A stretch of 64,000 nt of DNA from contig JANFAH010000041.1 in NCBI GenBank assembly GCA_024663395.1, forward strand, positions 496,001 through 560,000. Reading direction: 5' to 3'. Under the pieces are notes generated by a model. It did no database searches. It saw only the letters and a list, made by a program, of their open reading frames with translations, and had not been told where the DNA came from. Position numbers and translations under genes: made by a program. Shown piece by piece: positions 22,735 through 33,243 of this stretch. The DNA is from Pisolithus tinctorius (lineage: Eukaryota; Basidiomycota; Agaricomycetes; Boletales; Pisolithaceae). The first letter of the stretch is position 1. The number at the start of each line of letters is the position of its first letter.

Positions 22735-24133
22735 CTTCTCCGATGAGTCGTCGAAGCCACAGGCCCTCTTTGGCTGTGTGAGTCGCTGCAACGTACTCTG
22801 CTTCAGTGGTGGAGACCGTTACGAGTTCCTGTTTCCGTGAGGCCCAACTGATAGCTCCACCATCCAGTAGGTAGGCATATCCGCTTATAGCACGTCGATG
22901 CTCCTGTGAAGCTCCATCTGCGTCGGTATAGCCCTCGAGGCCTCGTTCTGAATTTCCGAACGTTAAAGCGAGTGCTTTTGTGCCTGAGATATACCTGTAG
23001 ATTCATTTCACGGCCTCCCAGTGAGTCATGTTGGGTGCATTGTCGAACCGCGCGACTGTGGAGACAGCAAATGCAATGTCAGGGCGCGTTCCAACGGCGA
23101 GGTGCATGAGGGAGCCAACAGCAGCACGGTAGGGTACGTTTTTCATGTGTGCAGCTTCTTCGGCTGGCTGCGGAATTTCTCTGCGAGAGAGTTTTATTCC
23201 GGGGTCCATCGGAATTGTGGCAGGTTTGCAGTCAGCGAGGTTGTATTTCGTTAGGATGGCCTCGATGTATGACTCCTGGGATAGCGATATGGTGCGGGCT
23301 TCTCTGTTCCGTGTCACCTTCATCCCAAGTAGCCAACCGATGGGCCCTAGGTCGGAGATTTTAAAGCGAGTGCTGATCTCCCGTTCAAATGAGCAAATTA
23401 ATGATGGGGAACTGCCTGTTACAGTGCAGTCGTCGACGTGGCTGGCGAGGATGAGAATTTCTGGTCCTATGCGACCGTAGAACACTCCCCAGTCTGCATG
23501 TGCTCTGGTGAGCCCAAGATCTGCAAGAGTAGCGCATAGCTTCTGGTACCACCGAAGCGCGCCTTGTTTCGAGCCGTATAATGCTATGTTTAGCTTCCCA
23601 ACTGGACGGGAAAAATTCCGCCCTACAGCATAGCCCTCAGGGAGCTCCATGTAGATGTCTTTGCCATCTCCGAGTCTGCCATTGAGGAATGCCGAGTGGA
23701 AATCGAATACATCAATATCCCAGTCATTGCATGCAGCAACTGCTAGTATGGTGCGGAGAGATGCAAGTCTTGTGACGGGAGCATACGTTTCGTCGTAGTC
23801 AACGCCCTGTATCTGGGAGTAGCCCTTAGCGACTAGGCGGGCCTTGTACTTCTCGATTTCTCCAGCAGCGTTGCGTTTGATCTTGAAGACCCATTTGCAT
23901 CCTACAACATTTGCACCTTTGGGGCACTCAACAACGTCCCAGGTATGCGCTTCCTCCAGGCTGTTTAATTCCGCATTTATGGCATTTTGCCACTTCGGCC
24001 AGTCAGCTCGGGATCGGGATTTCGCCTTGTGGACTGTTGACGGGTCCAGCCCTTTGGCTTCAGCCATCCCTGCCACCATAGCATACACGATGTTAGTGTT
24101 GTCTTCATCAGTGGCTAGTTCTTCGTCAAACAC
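22735..24133 (-). pseudogene. copia reverse transcriptase-RNase H region, interrupted by TGA
   Basis: The minus-strand ORF 24133-23003 carries RT blocks: WVFKIKRNAAGEIEKYKARL, GVDYDETYAPV, FDFHSAFLNG, LYGSKQGALRWYQ and the catalytic SHVDDCT. It stops at TGA 23005-23003, exactly where the family usually has Arg, and the same frame then continues through RNase H (YTDADGASQEHRRAISGYAY, STTEAEYVAA, EGLWLRRLI) to about 22735. A single CGA-to-TGA transition would explain the break. Confidence 0.9.
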
Positions 24134-24139
24134 GTAGGT

Positions 24140-24530
24140 AGCATTTTCTCGGGATTTTGGGCTGTTTGGGTTGCTATCGCTCTCTCGGAGTTCTTTTACA
24201 AAGTCAAGAGGGATGCGCCCATCACGAGTGCCTTCCCCCTGTACGTAGGCGCCTCATATAGTCTGATTCAAAGCGCTGGCGAGTGGAGCGACGAGGTTGA
24301 GGTGGAGGTGTTTCGAAATTGTCTCTGAGTGGGTCTGGAATTAGTCTCGGAATTCCTGAAGTTGCTTCGGTGGGTCACTTGACCATCTGCAGGGCCTCGG
24401 AATTTCCCTGTGAAGCTGCGGAGTTCCGTTCTGAGGTTTCGGAATTTCGTTTTGAGGCTTCGGAATTTCTTTCCGAGGCGTCAGAATTCCCCTGCTCCCC
24501 CTCGAGCGGCACGCCATGTGGTACAGACAC
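24140..24530 (-). other. Repetitive hydrophilic linker between integrase and RT
   Basis: The minus strand repeats a unit of about 24 bp coding for variations of RNSEASE. It lies between the integrase end and the RT start and looks like a disordered hinge that expanded by slippage. Confidence 0.6.
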
Positions 24531-24533
24531 ATC

Positions 24534-25383
24534 TCAGCGCTCGAAAATGACACTTCTTTCAATCCCGATGGCTCGTGTGTCAGGCCAGTAGATACGGTGG
24601 CCATCGCTCTCAGGGTCAAAACCTACCCAGTGTCCATCTCGGGCTCGCATGTCTAGTTTGGAGCCAGAGGTGTCATGGACCTTGACACGACATCCCCAGA
24701 CCGGAATTTTTGAGAGGTTGGGTGGTCTTTGGTAGAGCATTTCGTAGGGAGTTTTTGTGCCTAGACGGTGAGTTGACAAGCGGTTTTTGAGCCAGGTCGC
24801 ATGCATGATGGCCTCCCCCCAGAGGTTCTTGGGTAGGCCACTGGCGTGAATCATCGCACGTACACGCTCAACGAGTGTTCTGTTTGAGTCGTTCTGCAAC
24901 TCCGTTGTGTTCAGGGGTATCATGGACGGTTATGCGTCGTTCTGTACCTCGGGATTTCAGATATTCTGAAAATTCCGCACCAAGGTATTCTCCCCCTCGA
25001 TCTGAGCGAAGTCGCTGGACTTTGGTGTCAAACCGCATGTTCAGCCATGCTTCATAGGCCTTGTATGATGTGAAGGTCTCAGCTTTCATCTTCTGGAGGT
25101 ACAGCTTGGTGTAGTGGGTGTGGTCATCCGTGAATGAGACATAGTAATTGGCTGTGGCCAGGGGTTTGGACCGGAGAAGGTCCCCAGAGATCTGTGTGGA
25201 CCTCGTCGCCAAGATGTTCACGGCGGGGTGGGTCACACTCCTTCCCAATGGGCTTCCGAGTCGCTTTGGCATATTCACATGAATTGCACGCACCCATGGT
25301 AGAATGCGCTTTGTCCAGTTTAATTCCGGTGATTGTTCCGTCCTTGAGCATGCACCGGATGGCTTTGGGAGCGATGTGGCCAA
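24534..25383 (-). pseudogene. copia integrase core, frameshifted
   Basis: Two overlapping minus-strand ORFs (25383-24868 and 24923-24534) together carry the DDE core: SFTDDHTHY, LRSDRGGEYL and EHNGVAER supply D, D and E, followed by NLWGEAIMHATWLKNRL and KTPYEMLY. The change of frame at about 24,890 marks a frameshift. Confidence 0.88.
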
Positions 25384-26891
25384 GCCTTACATGAACCTCC
25401 TCCATGGTTAAGGATTCCGTGGCCTTGGCTAGGCCTGCAAAGGCACGGCGAGCTCGTTCGAGGCAGTAGAGGCCTTTTTGCATCGGAATTTCGGCTACTT
25501 TCCTTTTCCGAGCGTTGAAAATTTGACAACGCTTGTCTCGGAATAATGCCGCATACCCAGCGATGTCAAGTTTGCTAACAGAAACGAGTGTAATTCCCAT
25601 CTTGGGAGCATAGAGCACGTCCTTGAGTTGAATATGGGTCTGGGTAGTGCCGTTTGGGAGTGAAATTGCCAGATCGCCTTTCCCAATGGCATGGAAGGTG
25701 TGGTTGTCGGCAGCGGTGATAGGTTTGGGTACGATTGGCTTGTTAGTCAAGGAATTTGCTGCGGTAGGAGGACATATGACATGAAGCGCCAGAGTCGAAC
25801 AGGATTGTCTCTTCTGCAGAATTTAGGCTTTTGCCTGCGAGGAGAACATGGTCATAGTTGTGCGTATATGCATCTTCTTCGTCATTAACGATGTCCTGGG
25901 GGTTCGGAATTTCTTCCTCCGCAATTTCCGTAAGCCAGTCGTCATCCTGCGGGTGCGCTAGCCAAACTCCGTCGGGTTCTGGGTCAGCGCTGGTCTGCGC
26001 ACTTGAGCTGGCTGCAGTGGCCGCTTTTCCGGTACCTTTCTCCTTCTTTTTCCCTTTTCTCTTGTCCTGGAACCACTTGGGCGCTTGCCCAGCTTTTCCG
26101 CCACCCTCTTCCCAGCATTGGTCTTTCGTATGACCGTTCTTTCCGCAGTTTTCACAGGTGGACTTCTTTCCATCCTTCACTGAGTAAGCCACATCTTCGG
26201 AATTTCCAGAGTTTCCAGAGTTGCCTCTCTTCATCCGTGTTTGGCGCCTATCATATTCATCGGAAATTACTTTGATTATGAAGTCCGGAGATAGGTCCTT
26301 TTGCATGACTAGGGCCAAAGATGTCATAGCTGCAAGGTTGGAGTCGTAAGAAGTGGGAAGTGAACTGAGGATGATGGCTGCAAAGTCGTCGTCTGTGATT
26401 GACTGTCCAAGCGCGGCAAGTTGTTCGTGCAGTGCACGCATCTTGTCAAAGTGAGCGCGGACATCGCCTTTTTCCGAACAGCGGGATTCTTGGAGTTTTC
26501 TCTGAAGGTCGATTGCAACAACGCGAGAGCAGTTTTGGAAAAGATCGGCGAGGACACCCCACACACTCTTTGCAGTCTCTTCCTTCAGGACTCGAAGGAA
26601 CAGAGATTCCGGGAGTGACACAGCGATCACTTGCTTGACGTATCTGTCGTCCTTAGCCCATTGCCGAAGTTTTTCTGGGTATTTGCTAACAAGTTTTTGC
26701 TCCATGGCTGTGGGCTTCCAGGAGGCATCTTTCCCTGCTGAAGGGTCCTCTGGTTTCGCATCCAAGCCAGTCAGGTGTCCGATCAGCCCTTTCGAGCTGA
26801 CGGCCCATTCAACCCGAGCCTTGTAGTATAGCCAGTTGCTTCCGTCCGCATTTAGGGTTGGGACTTGTAAGGAATGTTCGTCTTTTGCCAT
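25124..26891 (-). pseudogene. copia gag, protease and pre-integrase region, frameshifted
   Basis: The ORF 26891-25743 begins MAKDEHSLQVPTLNADGSNW, typical copia gag. It has a CCHC zinc knuckle (CENCGKNGHTKDQC) and ends in the protease active site DSGASCHMS. A frameshift then leads to the ORF 25750-25124, with LKDVLYAPKMGITLVSVSKL, the HHCC zinc motif (HVRLGH, CNSCEYAKATR) and HTDLWGP. A further frameshift at about 25,150 leads into integrase. Confidence 0.9.
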
Positions 26892-26955
26892 AGTGGGTAG
26901 TGTTGCTGTGTATTAACTCTTTCGGAATTAGAGCGCGAGAGCGGGGCTCATAACC

Positions 26956-27146
26956 TAACGAAGGTATGAGTTTCTCAGTGTACAAAGTAGTCACTGAGGT
27001 GGAAAAGAACAGTGTGGAAAATTTATAGTACCGTAATTAGTAAGCGCATTGACATCGGAATTTAATTCCAAGGGTCGGGGAACAATTCTGAGCCCTCTGG
27101 GCGAAACTCCGAGATGCTACGGTAACCCCGGATCGCATTCTCGACA
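26956..27146 (-). repeat. 5' LTR of the copia element
   Basis: 191 bp; in element orientation it starts TGTCGAG and ends CTTCGTTA, directly followed by GGTTATGAGCCC, the probable primer-binding site. Confidence 0.9.
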
Positions 27147-28699
27147 AGTATGACCTCTAGGAGGACATTCTTTGGTCGCCTCAGGTCTGTCATTCGTTTG
27201 GAAAGGTCTTATGTGGTTGTTTCGGTCTCTCCAGTCCAAGAAGCATATGGATCCTTCCTCCCCGCTCCCTGCAACGTCTTCATACCGGTCTTGTCCATCA
27301 TTCTCCCAAAATTGCGACAGCTACAGTATAATCTACTGTTCTCCACTCTCCCTGATCGCATCCATGACGAGTATGATGCACATCTTGCCTCCTTGTTGCA
27401 AGATACAGCAGAAGATGCTCCCCCTTCATCCTCTCTTCCAACAGAGCCTCATTCATGAAGTATCTATTTGCTTTGCTGCGAGGACAGTTTGGGGGGGAAG
27501 GTTGCGATCCCCTATGCTCCTGTCACCCCACAGACCCCCATGGCTTGACCCCTGTTGACATCTGACTCACCCTGTCCGCTTTTGGATGTACTTTATCAGC
27601 ATCAGATCAGTGCTGCCTCTCTGTCATCCCACTTCAGCCCAAAGGAGATCTCTTTGAGATGTGACGTGCACAGCCTCCCCCTAATGTGATTCCAGTGTGC
27701 TTTCCCAGTTCCTGATGTTACTTGGCTCATACTTTGACCTTCTGACTGTCTTTGACTCACCTATTGCAAATACTTACCAATCTTTTGACCTTGCTTGCTG
27801 ATTCTTCACTTTTTGGCTTACTTATCCTTACCAATGCTTGCCAATGCTTTCTAAGACAATTACCCATCACTTACATTCCTTACTCATCAGTTACCAATCA
27901 CTTACCAAGTGTTTGCACCTTGTTTTCCATAGGCAACGCCCCTGTACTTGTATGTAAATCACTGTACTTAGATAGCTGAATAAGAAGATGTCAGAGAGCC
28001 CCTCTTGCTCGCATTTTTATCATCACTCAGTGAATCATTCATCAGCTTCGATAGTTGAGGCTTTATTAAGAGTCTAACTATCATCTACTTCGCTTGTCCT
28101 CATCTATCATCCATCTACTTTGCTCCAAGTCCTCCCTGAGCTCAGTGCAGCTCAGAGAATCAAATTAAGTCACCTTCCATCCTTCTGTAGGCTGACAGCA
28201 GTCTACCCCATTGCATTCTATCGCATTCCTGCTCCCTCTTCATCAGGAGCACCCCCAACCCTCAGCACTCATCTTTGAGTGTTGTAGCTGGCAAAAGCCC
28301 ACCCAAATAAAAGGTTCTACCATCTAAGCACCGCATAGGCACACCACCACTCGCTCTTTTTGTCTTTTGTGTTGGTTTTGGTTGGTTTCCACCACTGAAC
28401 CTCACTTTGACTCACACCGGTATGGATGACAGCCACCACACTATTTCCAGTGTGTCGTAAGGCATACCAATGTACATCCACTGGGCCGGTATGAGTTACG
28501 GCCACTTCTAGTATGCCAGGTCACATACTGGCCTTATGCAAGTGGGCCATGACAGGTGCCTAGATTATGGCAGGTAGTTGGAATATACAGCTAGCCAGCT
28601 TTCATGCCGGGATTAGTAAGCCAGGACCCATACCAGTATAGTGCAAATATGCTGGAATAGAGGATAAGCTGGTGGTGGTGTGTGGGCATGGATGCTCAT
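27147..28699. other. Unassigned, CpG-poor DNA
   Basis: A plus-strand ORF 27150-27458 has no known relatives. From 27,750 to 27,930 the motif TTACCAATC repeats irregularly. No RNA gene was seen. Confidence 0.3.
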
Positions 28700-29560
28700 C
28701 TAATTCCAGGTGGGCTGGATGGATCACAGCCTCCAGGATATTTCCAGTGGTTCGGAAAGCGCACTAGTGGGATTCTATTGGGCCAGTATGACTTCCTGAC
28801 ATTTCCAGTTAGCTGGGCCAGATCCCCATGTTATTGCCAGTGAGCCGGGATATCTACCTGGCTGAATCCAGGGGACCAGCAGGGGGCCAAGGCCGGTGAC
28901 AGTTGGTTGGCATCAATTCCTAACTAGCTCCAGTTGGCCGGAATGGATCACAGCCTCCAGGCTATTTACAGTGGTTCAGAAGGCATTCCAGTGGGATGGT
29001 ATTGGGCCGGTATATGTTCCGGCCAAGTCCAGTCAGCCGGGTCAAATTCCCAGTTGTTGACCATGACCCGGGACACCTACCTGCCACAATGTAGTGGGCT
29101 GGTGGCAGTTGTTTGGCATCAATTCTGAACCAACCCCAGTTGGACAGGATGGATGACACCCTCCGGGATATTTACAGTGGTTCAGAAGGCACTCCAGTGG
29201 GATTCTATTGGGCCAGTATATGTTCCAGCTGAATCCAGTCAGCCGGATCAGGTTCCCAGTTGTTGACCATGACCCAGGATACCTACCGGCCACAGTGTAG
29301 TGGGCTGGCACAGGTCCAGGGTGGGTGGCAGTTGTTTGGCATCAATTCTGAACCAACTCCAGTTGGCTGGGATGGATGACACCCTCCAGGCTATTTACAG
29401 TGGTTCAGAAGGCACTCCAGTGGGATTCTATTGGGCTGGTATGTGTTCCAGCAAAGTCCAGTCAGCCGGGTCAAATTCCCAGTTGGTGACCGTAACCTGG
29501 GACACATACCAGCCTTATGCTAGGGGACCGGGACAGATGCCCAGCCTATGGTGGTTGATT
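28700..29560 (+). repeat. Satellite-like tandem repeat, unit about 210 bp, about 4 copies
   Basis: Units beginning near 28703, 28931, 29139 and 29358 share GATGGATCACAGCCTCCAGG or its variants, TTTACAGTGGTTCAGAAGGC, CCAGTGGGATTCTATTGGGC and CCAGTCAGCCGG. They diverge by 10-20 percent by eye. The surrounding 28.3-29.7 kb is rich in CCAG/CTGG. Confidence 0.8.
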
Positions 29561-30214
29561 GGCATGGATGCCCAGTTAAGGCCGCTTAATGTTACCAGCT
29601 TAGATGATGGGCTAGTCTTTTGGCATCCCCTGGCAAATGCATGAGCCATACAAATAGTGTCCCATATATATTGGCTGGGCCGGGAAGCAATCGTCTATGG
29701 GGCTTATATATCAGTGGCCCATGTAATGAGGCTCAGCTGAACCCGCAGCGTTCCATTTGGAACGGTGGGAGCATATTTCAGTGTGCTGTGAGCATTGGCC
29801 TCAGCCCAAATAGGAGTGCCCATGTACTATGGAGGGCTTATAGTCCATTGTACCGTGACCTTGGGGTGGGCCCAGATATTGTGATCCCATAGGACAGGCT
29901 GGATGAATGCTCCAGTGTTTCATGGTGTACGGGAGGCCCATGATACAGTGTCCCATCTGTCTCGAGTCAGCCTGTGTATTATGATCACCATTCCATGTGG
30001 TCTGGCACATATGCCACAGTCTCGTGCATGACAAGCAAGCCAATCTCCCAGTGTGCCGTCTGACTGGATTCAGCTCGAGTTGAAGTGTTCCACCAATTAT
30101 GGGCCAGCCATAGTCGATATTTGGGAGAGGTGTATGGCAAATAACTTGGCTTGGGATGGCATATAATATCTATAGAACTACCTTTACATGGACCCCCTAT
30201 TGGATAAGTGTAGG
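29561..30214. other. Unassigned DNA downstream of the TET/JBP gene
   Basis: Only short overlapping ORFs on both strands; no recognisable coding sequence. It may contain the 3' UTR of the dioxygenase gene and an element end. Confidence 0.35.
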
Positions 30215-31475
30215 TTATATGGAATGTCCCACCAGACCTGCAGGCATCAACCCAGTCCAGACATTCTGAACTCTCATCCAATCCCCACGGGGTATCCCTA
30301 TCCAATTGTGTATGTTGTCCCTCATGTAGTAGGCAAAGCAACATCAGTTCCCACCCACAGAACTAACCCCATGTCAAAGAAGCTGGCCAGAAAATGCAAC
30401 CACAGTGCCAGGGTTGTGAAGGAACTGAAGGCCAAGCGTGGGGATATCCAATACACAATCTTCATAATTGCCAACCATGACCAGCATGTCATACCAATCA
30501 GACCGTGAGTGTGGGTCCCAGTGAAAGGGTGTGGCCTGGTTAGAGATTACGGAGACGTTAGTAAAAACTGACCGCCAGTGCTGCAAGGCATCCTGCATAT
30601 CTTGGTTATGCTGACTCAACCATGTGTCCAATGACTGCATGGCTTGCCTTCCAGCGTCATACAGGCCTGGGTGCATAATTGAAAGTGCACTGGAGAGGAT
30701 GGCAGCCAGGAGGTAGGACCGCTGGGACCATTCATGACTGGCATCCATCCGTAGGTCAGCGGAAACTGATGGGGCAAAGTTCGGGGTCTGGATGCCACTT
30801 GAGAGACATACCCCTGAGGTAATATGACCATACCATATGCCCCTGTTGGTGCCTGGCCGGGGAAAACTCCAGGCACCCCAGTGACCATGAAGTGTGATTG
30901 AAATATTCAGCATTTTTCTGCCAGGAGCCACTTGTCATACTCTTGGACATTGCATGGTGAAGGGGGTCCAGAGTGGCAAGCATATGTGTCTGCAGGGATG
31001 CCTGAATCATATAGAGTGTAAAGGAAATGTTTGAACTGACTTGCAAATCATTGGTGATGGCGCCGGGAAGGTACCACAATGCAATGGTATTGCCGGTACC
31101 AAGGATTACCATAGGTTCATCCACAAAGCTGGTGAGACTTGATGGATGTGCTGCCAGGTGGCCTACCTCCTGGGTTTCATCAACCCCCAATTCCATGGCT
31201 GAAAGGCGCTCAGAAAGCCGGATCAGATCGATGCCGCTTTGCTCTGCAATACAATTTACATTTGATTTTACATCCAGCCGGGACATCAGCTTACTTCTAT
31301 TATTGTATGCCACATGCATGCTGGCCACTATCTGATTCATAGCAACAATGCCATGTGTTGGAATCTGGAGTGGAGGATCTGGTTTGGGGGCATTCGGTCC
31401 TGGGAAGGTTTGACTGGAGAATTCCCGGCGCATATAGTGTGTAATATCCCGGGTGGTGCTGTGATTTATTGCCAT
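30215..31475 (-). pseudogene. TET/JBP-family 2-oxoglutarate/Fe(II) dioxygenase, two in-frame TGA codons
   Basis: TET/JBP enzymes oxidise 5-methylpyrimidines in DNA; fungal ones are often carried by KDZ transposons. The minus-strand ORF 31475-30756 begins MAINHSTTRDITHYMRRE and has IALWYLPGAITNDLQ. A frame change (intron or shift at about 30,900) leads to the ORF with LAAILSSALSIMHPGLYDAG, SVISNQATPFHWDPHS (HxD iron ligands), SDWYDMLVMVGNYEDCVLDI and PGTVVAFSGQLL. A TGA at 30376-30374 is followed in frame by HGVS (distal iron His), a second TGA at 30346-30344, then CFAYYMRDNIHNWIGIPRGDW to TAA at 30217-30215. Both TGA codons sit where Arg is expected, so CGA-to-TGA transitions are the simplest cause. 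The KDZ transposase lies upstream on the same strand. Confidence 0.82.
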
Positions 31476-31700
31476 TCAGATCAGAAGACAATATAGCCAG
31501 CATGGCATTGATGATGGGTTATCTGGTAGCTGTAGTGTGTAATGTGGAACTGTGGCTATGTATGCCAGTGTTTTCTGGACCACAGTGAAGCTGCCATGGT
31601 TACACGGCATTGGTAAATAACCATTCCGGCCTTCAAAAACAGGTGCCACTACAGTGGCATAGTACCTCTGGCTTCCACATATGATTCCAGCATGGTATGG
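31476..31700. other. Unassigned spacer upstream of the TET/JBP gene
   Basis: No ORF is supported. It is the likely promoter region of the minus-strand dioxygenase gene. Confidence 0.3.
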
Positions 31701-32140
31701 GTACCAAGATAGAGGCGATAAATGGTGAGTTCTGCTATGGCTCCAGTGCTAGCTACACTTCCTACCACACCAGTTCCATTTCATGGTGTTCATGTTCCTT
31801 TATACACCATGCCAAAGCATTAGATGATGGACTGGGGCCTTTCAACCTAATTTTGTATTCCACAGCCATTGAGAAAACATGATGCAGCCTTTTCTAGTAC
31901 AGGTCCAGCAGTCCTGGTAATGCATGGATACAATGTTCTGCTACAGGTCTGGCACTAGCTACACTTCCTACCACGCCGGTCATATTTCAGCATGTGGACC
32001 TTTCATTATACACTGTCCACAAGCATTGGATGATAGCCTGGGGTCTTTCCAACTAATTGCCTATTCCACAGCCATTGAGAAAATGCAACATGGCCTTTCC
32101 CAGTACAGGTCCGGCAGTGCCGGTAATGCATAGATACACT
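31700..32140 (+). repeat. Two-copy tandem repeat, unit about 205-225 bp
   Basis: Both copies contain TGCTAGCTACACTTCCTACC or a close variant, CCAAAGCATT/CACAAGCATT GGATGAT, GGGGCCTTTC/GGGTCTTTCC and ATTCCACAGCCATTGAGAAAA, ending in CCGGTAATGCAT-type bases. Confidence 0.75.
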
Positions 32141-32340
32141 ACAGTCGCATCATCAGTATTGTTCAGATTGATATCCAGCCACTTGGCTCATGACAACCAC
32201 TGCGCTGGGATGGGCCACTTGCTATTCTGGCCTCCCGGGATGTGATTATTGATGATCTCTTATCTCGCAGTCATCACATGTGTCAGCCACATTGCTATGT
32301 AATAACATTTTCACCCGATCCAACTCTACTCCGAATCACC

Positions 32341-33184
32341 ATGGATGTCAGGACCACTAATCTATCCTACCTCTCCATGATAATCCAATACATCGGTGTC
32401 TGATTTAGACAGTTCACATATGCTTTGCAGCAGGCCAATGACCCAAGCGATCGACTGCCAGATGACTGGTATTGGCAGGTTCAGGTGGGAACAGTGAGTT
32501 TGTCGAAATGGATGCTGGTTCGCTGTGTCATGGACTTTTCCACAGCATATATTGAAGCAGGCCCTGGCTACCTGCAACTCATATGGGACAATCATGAAGG
32601 TCCCATATGTTGCCAATGAACTGCTTTGGTGGATGGCCGTACAAAACATGGGAGAGACTGCCCTGCTGGCACACATCATGGAGTTGAATGTGCTGCAGGT
32701 CAAAAGAGGAGAGGTGAGACATATGATCCACATGGGTCCTATGCCACATACCTGGTGGACAAGGGACCCTACCCATCTGGATGGGTATGATGGTCGGTCA
32801 TTGCAGGAAGTTTTGCAGGAGGCCAAGGAATTCTTTGTTGGGGTTGAGGTGTGTGGTAGTCATTTTTCCATCATTCCATCAAATCCATCCATGCCATAGG
32901 AAGGAAAAGAGAGTCTCCCACTGCTGTGTGACATGGACCGGATGCCATCAGACAGCATCGGCCAGTTGATTGAAAGCTGTGACGAGATGATCCATTGGGA
33001 GGAGGAGGAGATTCGCCGGCTCCATGGTGTGATGGAATTCTGCAGTGAACGGCTCACCCTTTTTGACAGCCTTGGAGACAAGTACAGGACCAGCTTGAGG
33101 ACTTCCGAGTCAATTCAGTTACCCAGCCAGGAGCCAGCAATAAGTAGGGTGCTGTCCTCATTACACATCTCATTAGAATCTTGA
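32341..33184 (+). CDS. Hypothetical accessory protein between the TET/JBP and KDZ genes
   Basis: It lies on the opposite strand to both neighbours. Likely segments are an exon from ATG 32341 (MDVRTTNLSYLSMIIQYI), a second from about 32432 (NDPSDRLPDDWYWQVQVGTV, CVMDFSTAYIEAGPGYLQLI) and a last one ending 33184 (GQLIESCDEMIHWEEEEIRR, LHGVMEFCSERLTLFDSLGD). The last has a predicted coiled coil. The exon joins were not resolved. No family is recognised. Confidence 0.4.
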
Positions 33185-33243
33185 TATGTAATTTCCCTCA
33201 TTTCATACTGTCTAGAGATATATGCACATTACTCTGCCAATTC

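Larger units (their letters stand above)
22276..27146 (-). mobile_element. Ty1/copia-type LTR retrotransposon, defective
   Basis: A 4.9-kb element lies on the minus strand, with direct 191-bp LTRs at each end and domain order gag - protease - integrase - reverse transcriptase - RNase H, which defines copia. A polypurine tract (GAGGGGGAG) abuts the 3' LTR (22467-22476 reversed). In element orientation the LTR begins TGTCGAG and ends CTTCGTTA. The ORFs are broken by frameshifts and by at least one TGA. No matching 5-bp target duplication was found at the outer borders, unlike the solo LTR of the same family at 45674. LTRs differ at several sites, so the insertion is not very recent. Confidence 0.93.

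Noticed and set aside
22150..27458. A host gene split by the copia element (22150-22275 joined to 27150-27458)
   Set aside because: Frames can be joined, but no target duplication was found and neither half is recognisable, so I did not annotate it as a gene.
28934..29644. Overlapping ORFs in the 210-bp satellite
   Set aside because: They repeat with the satellite unit on both strands and match no family.
30188..31335. Plus-strand ORFs opposite the TET/JBP gene
   Set aside because: The minus strand shows ordered family motifs; the plus ORFs are short and uninformative.
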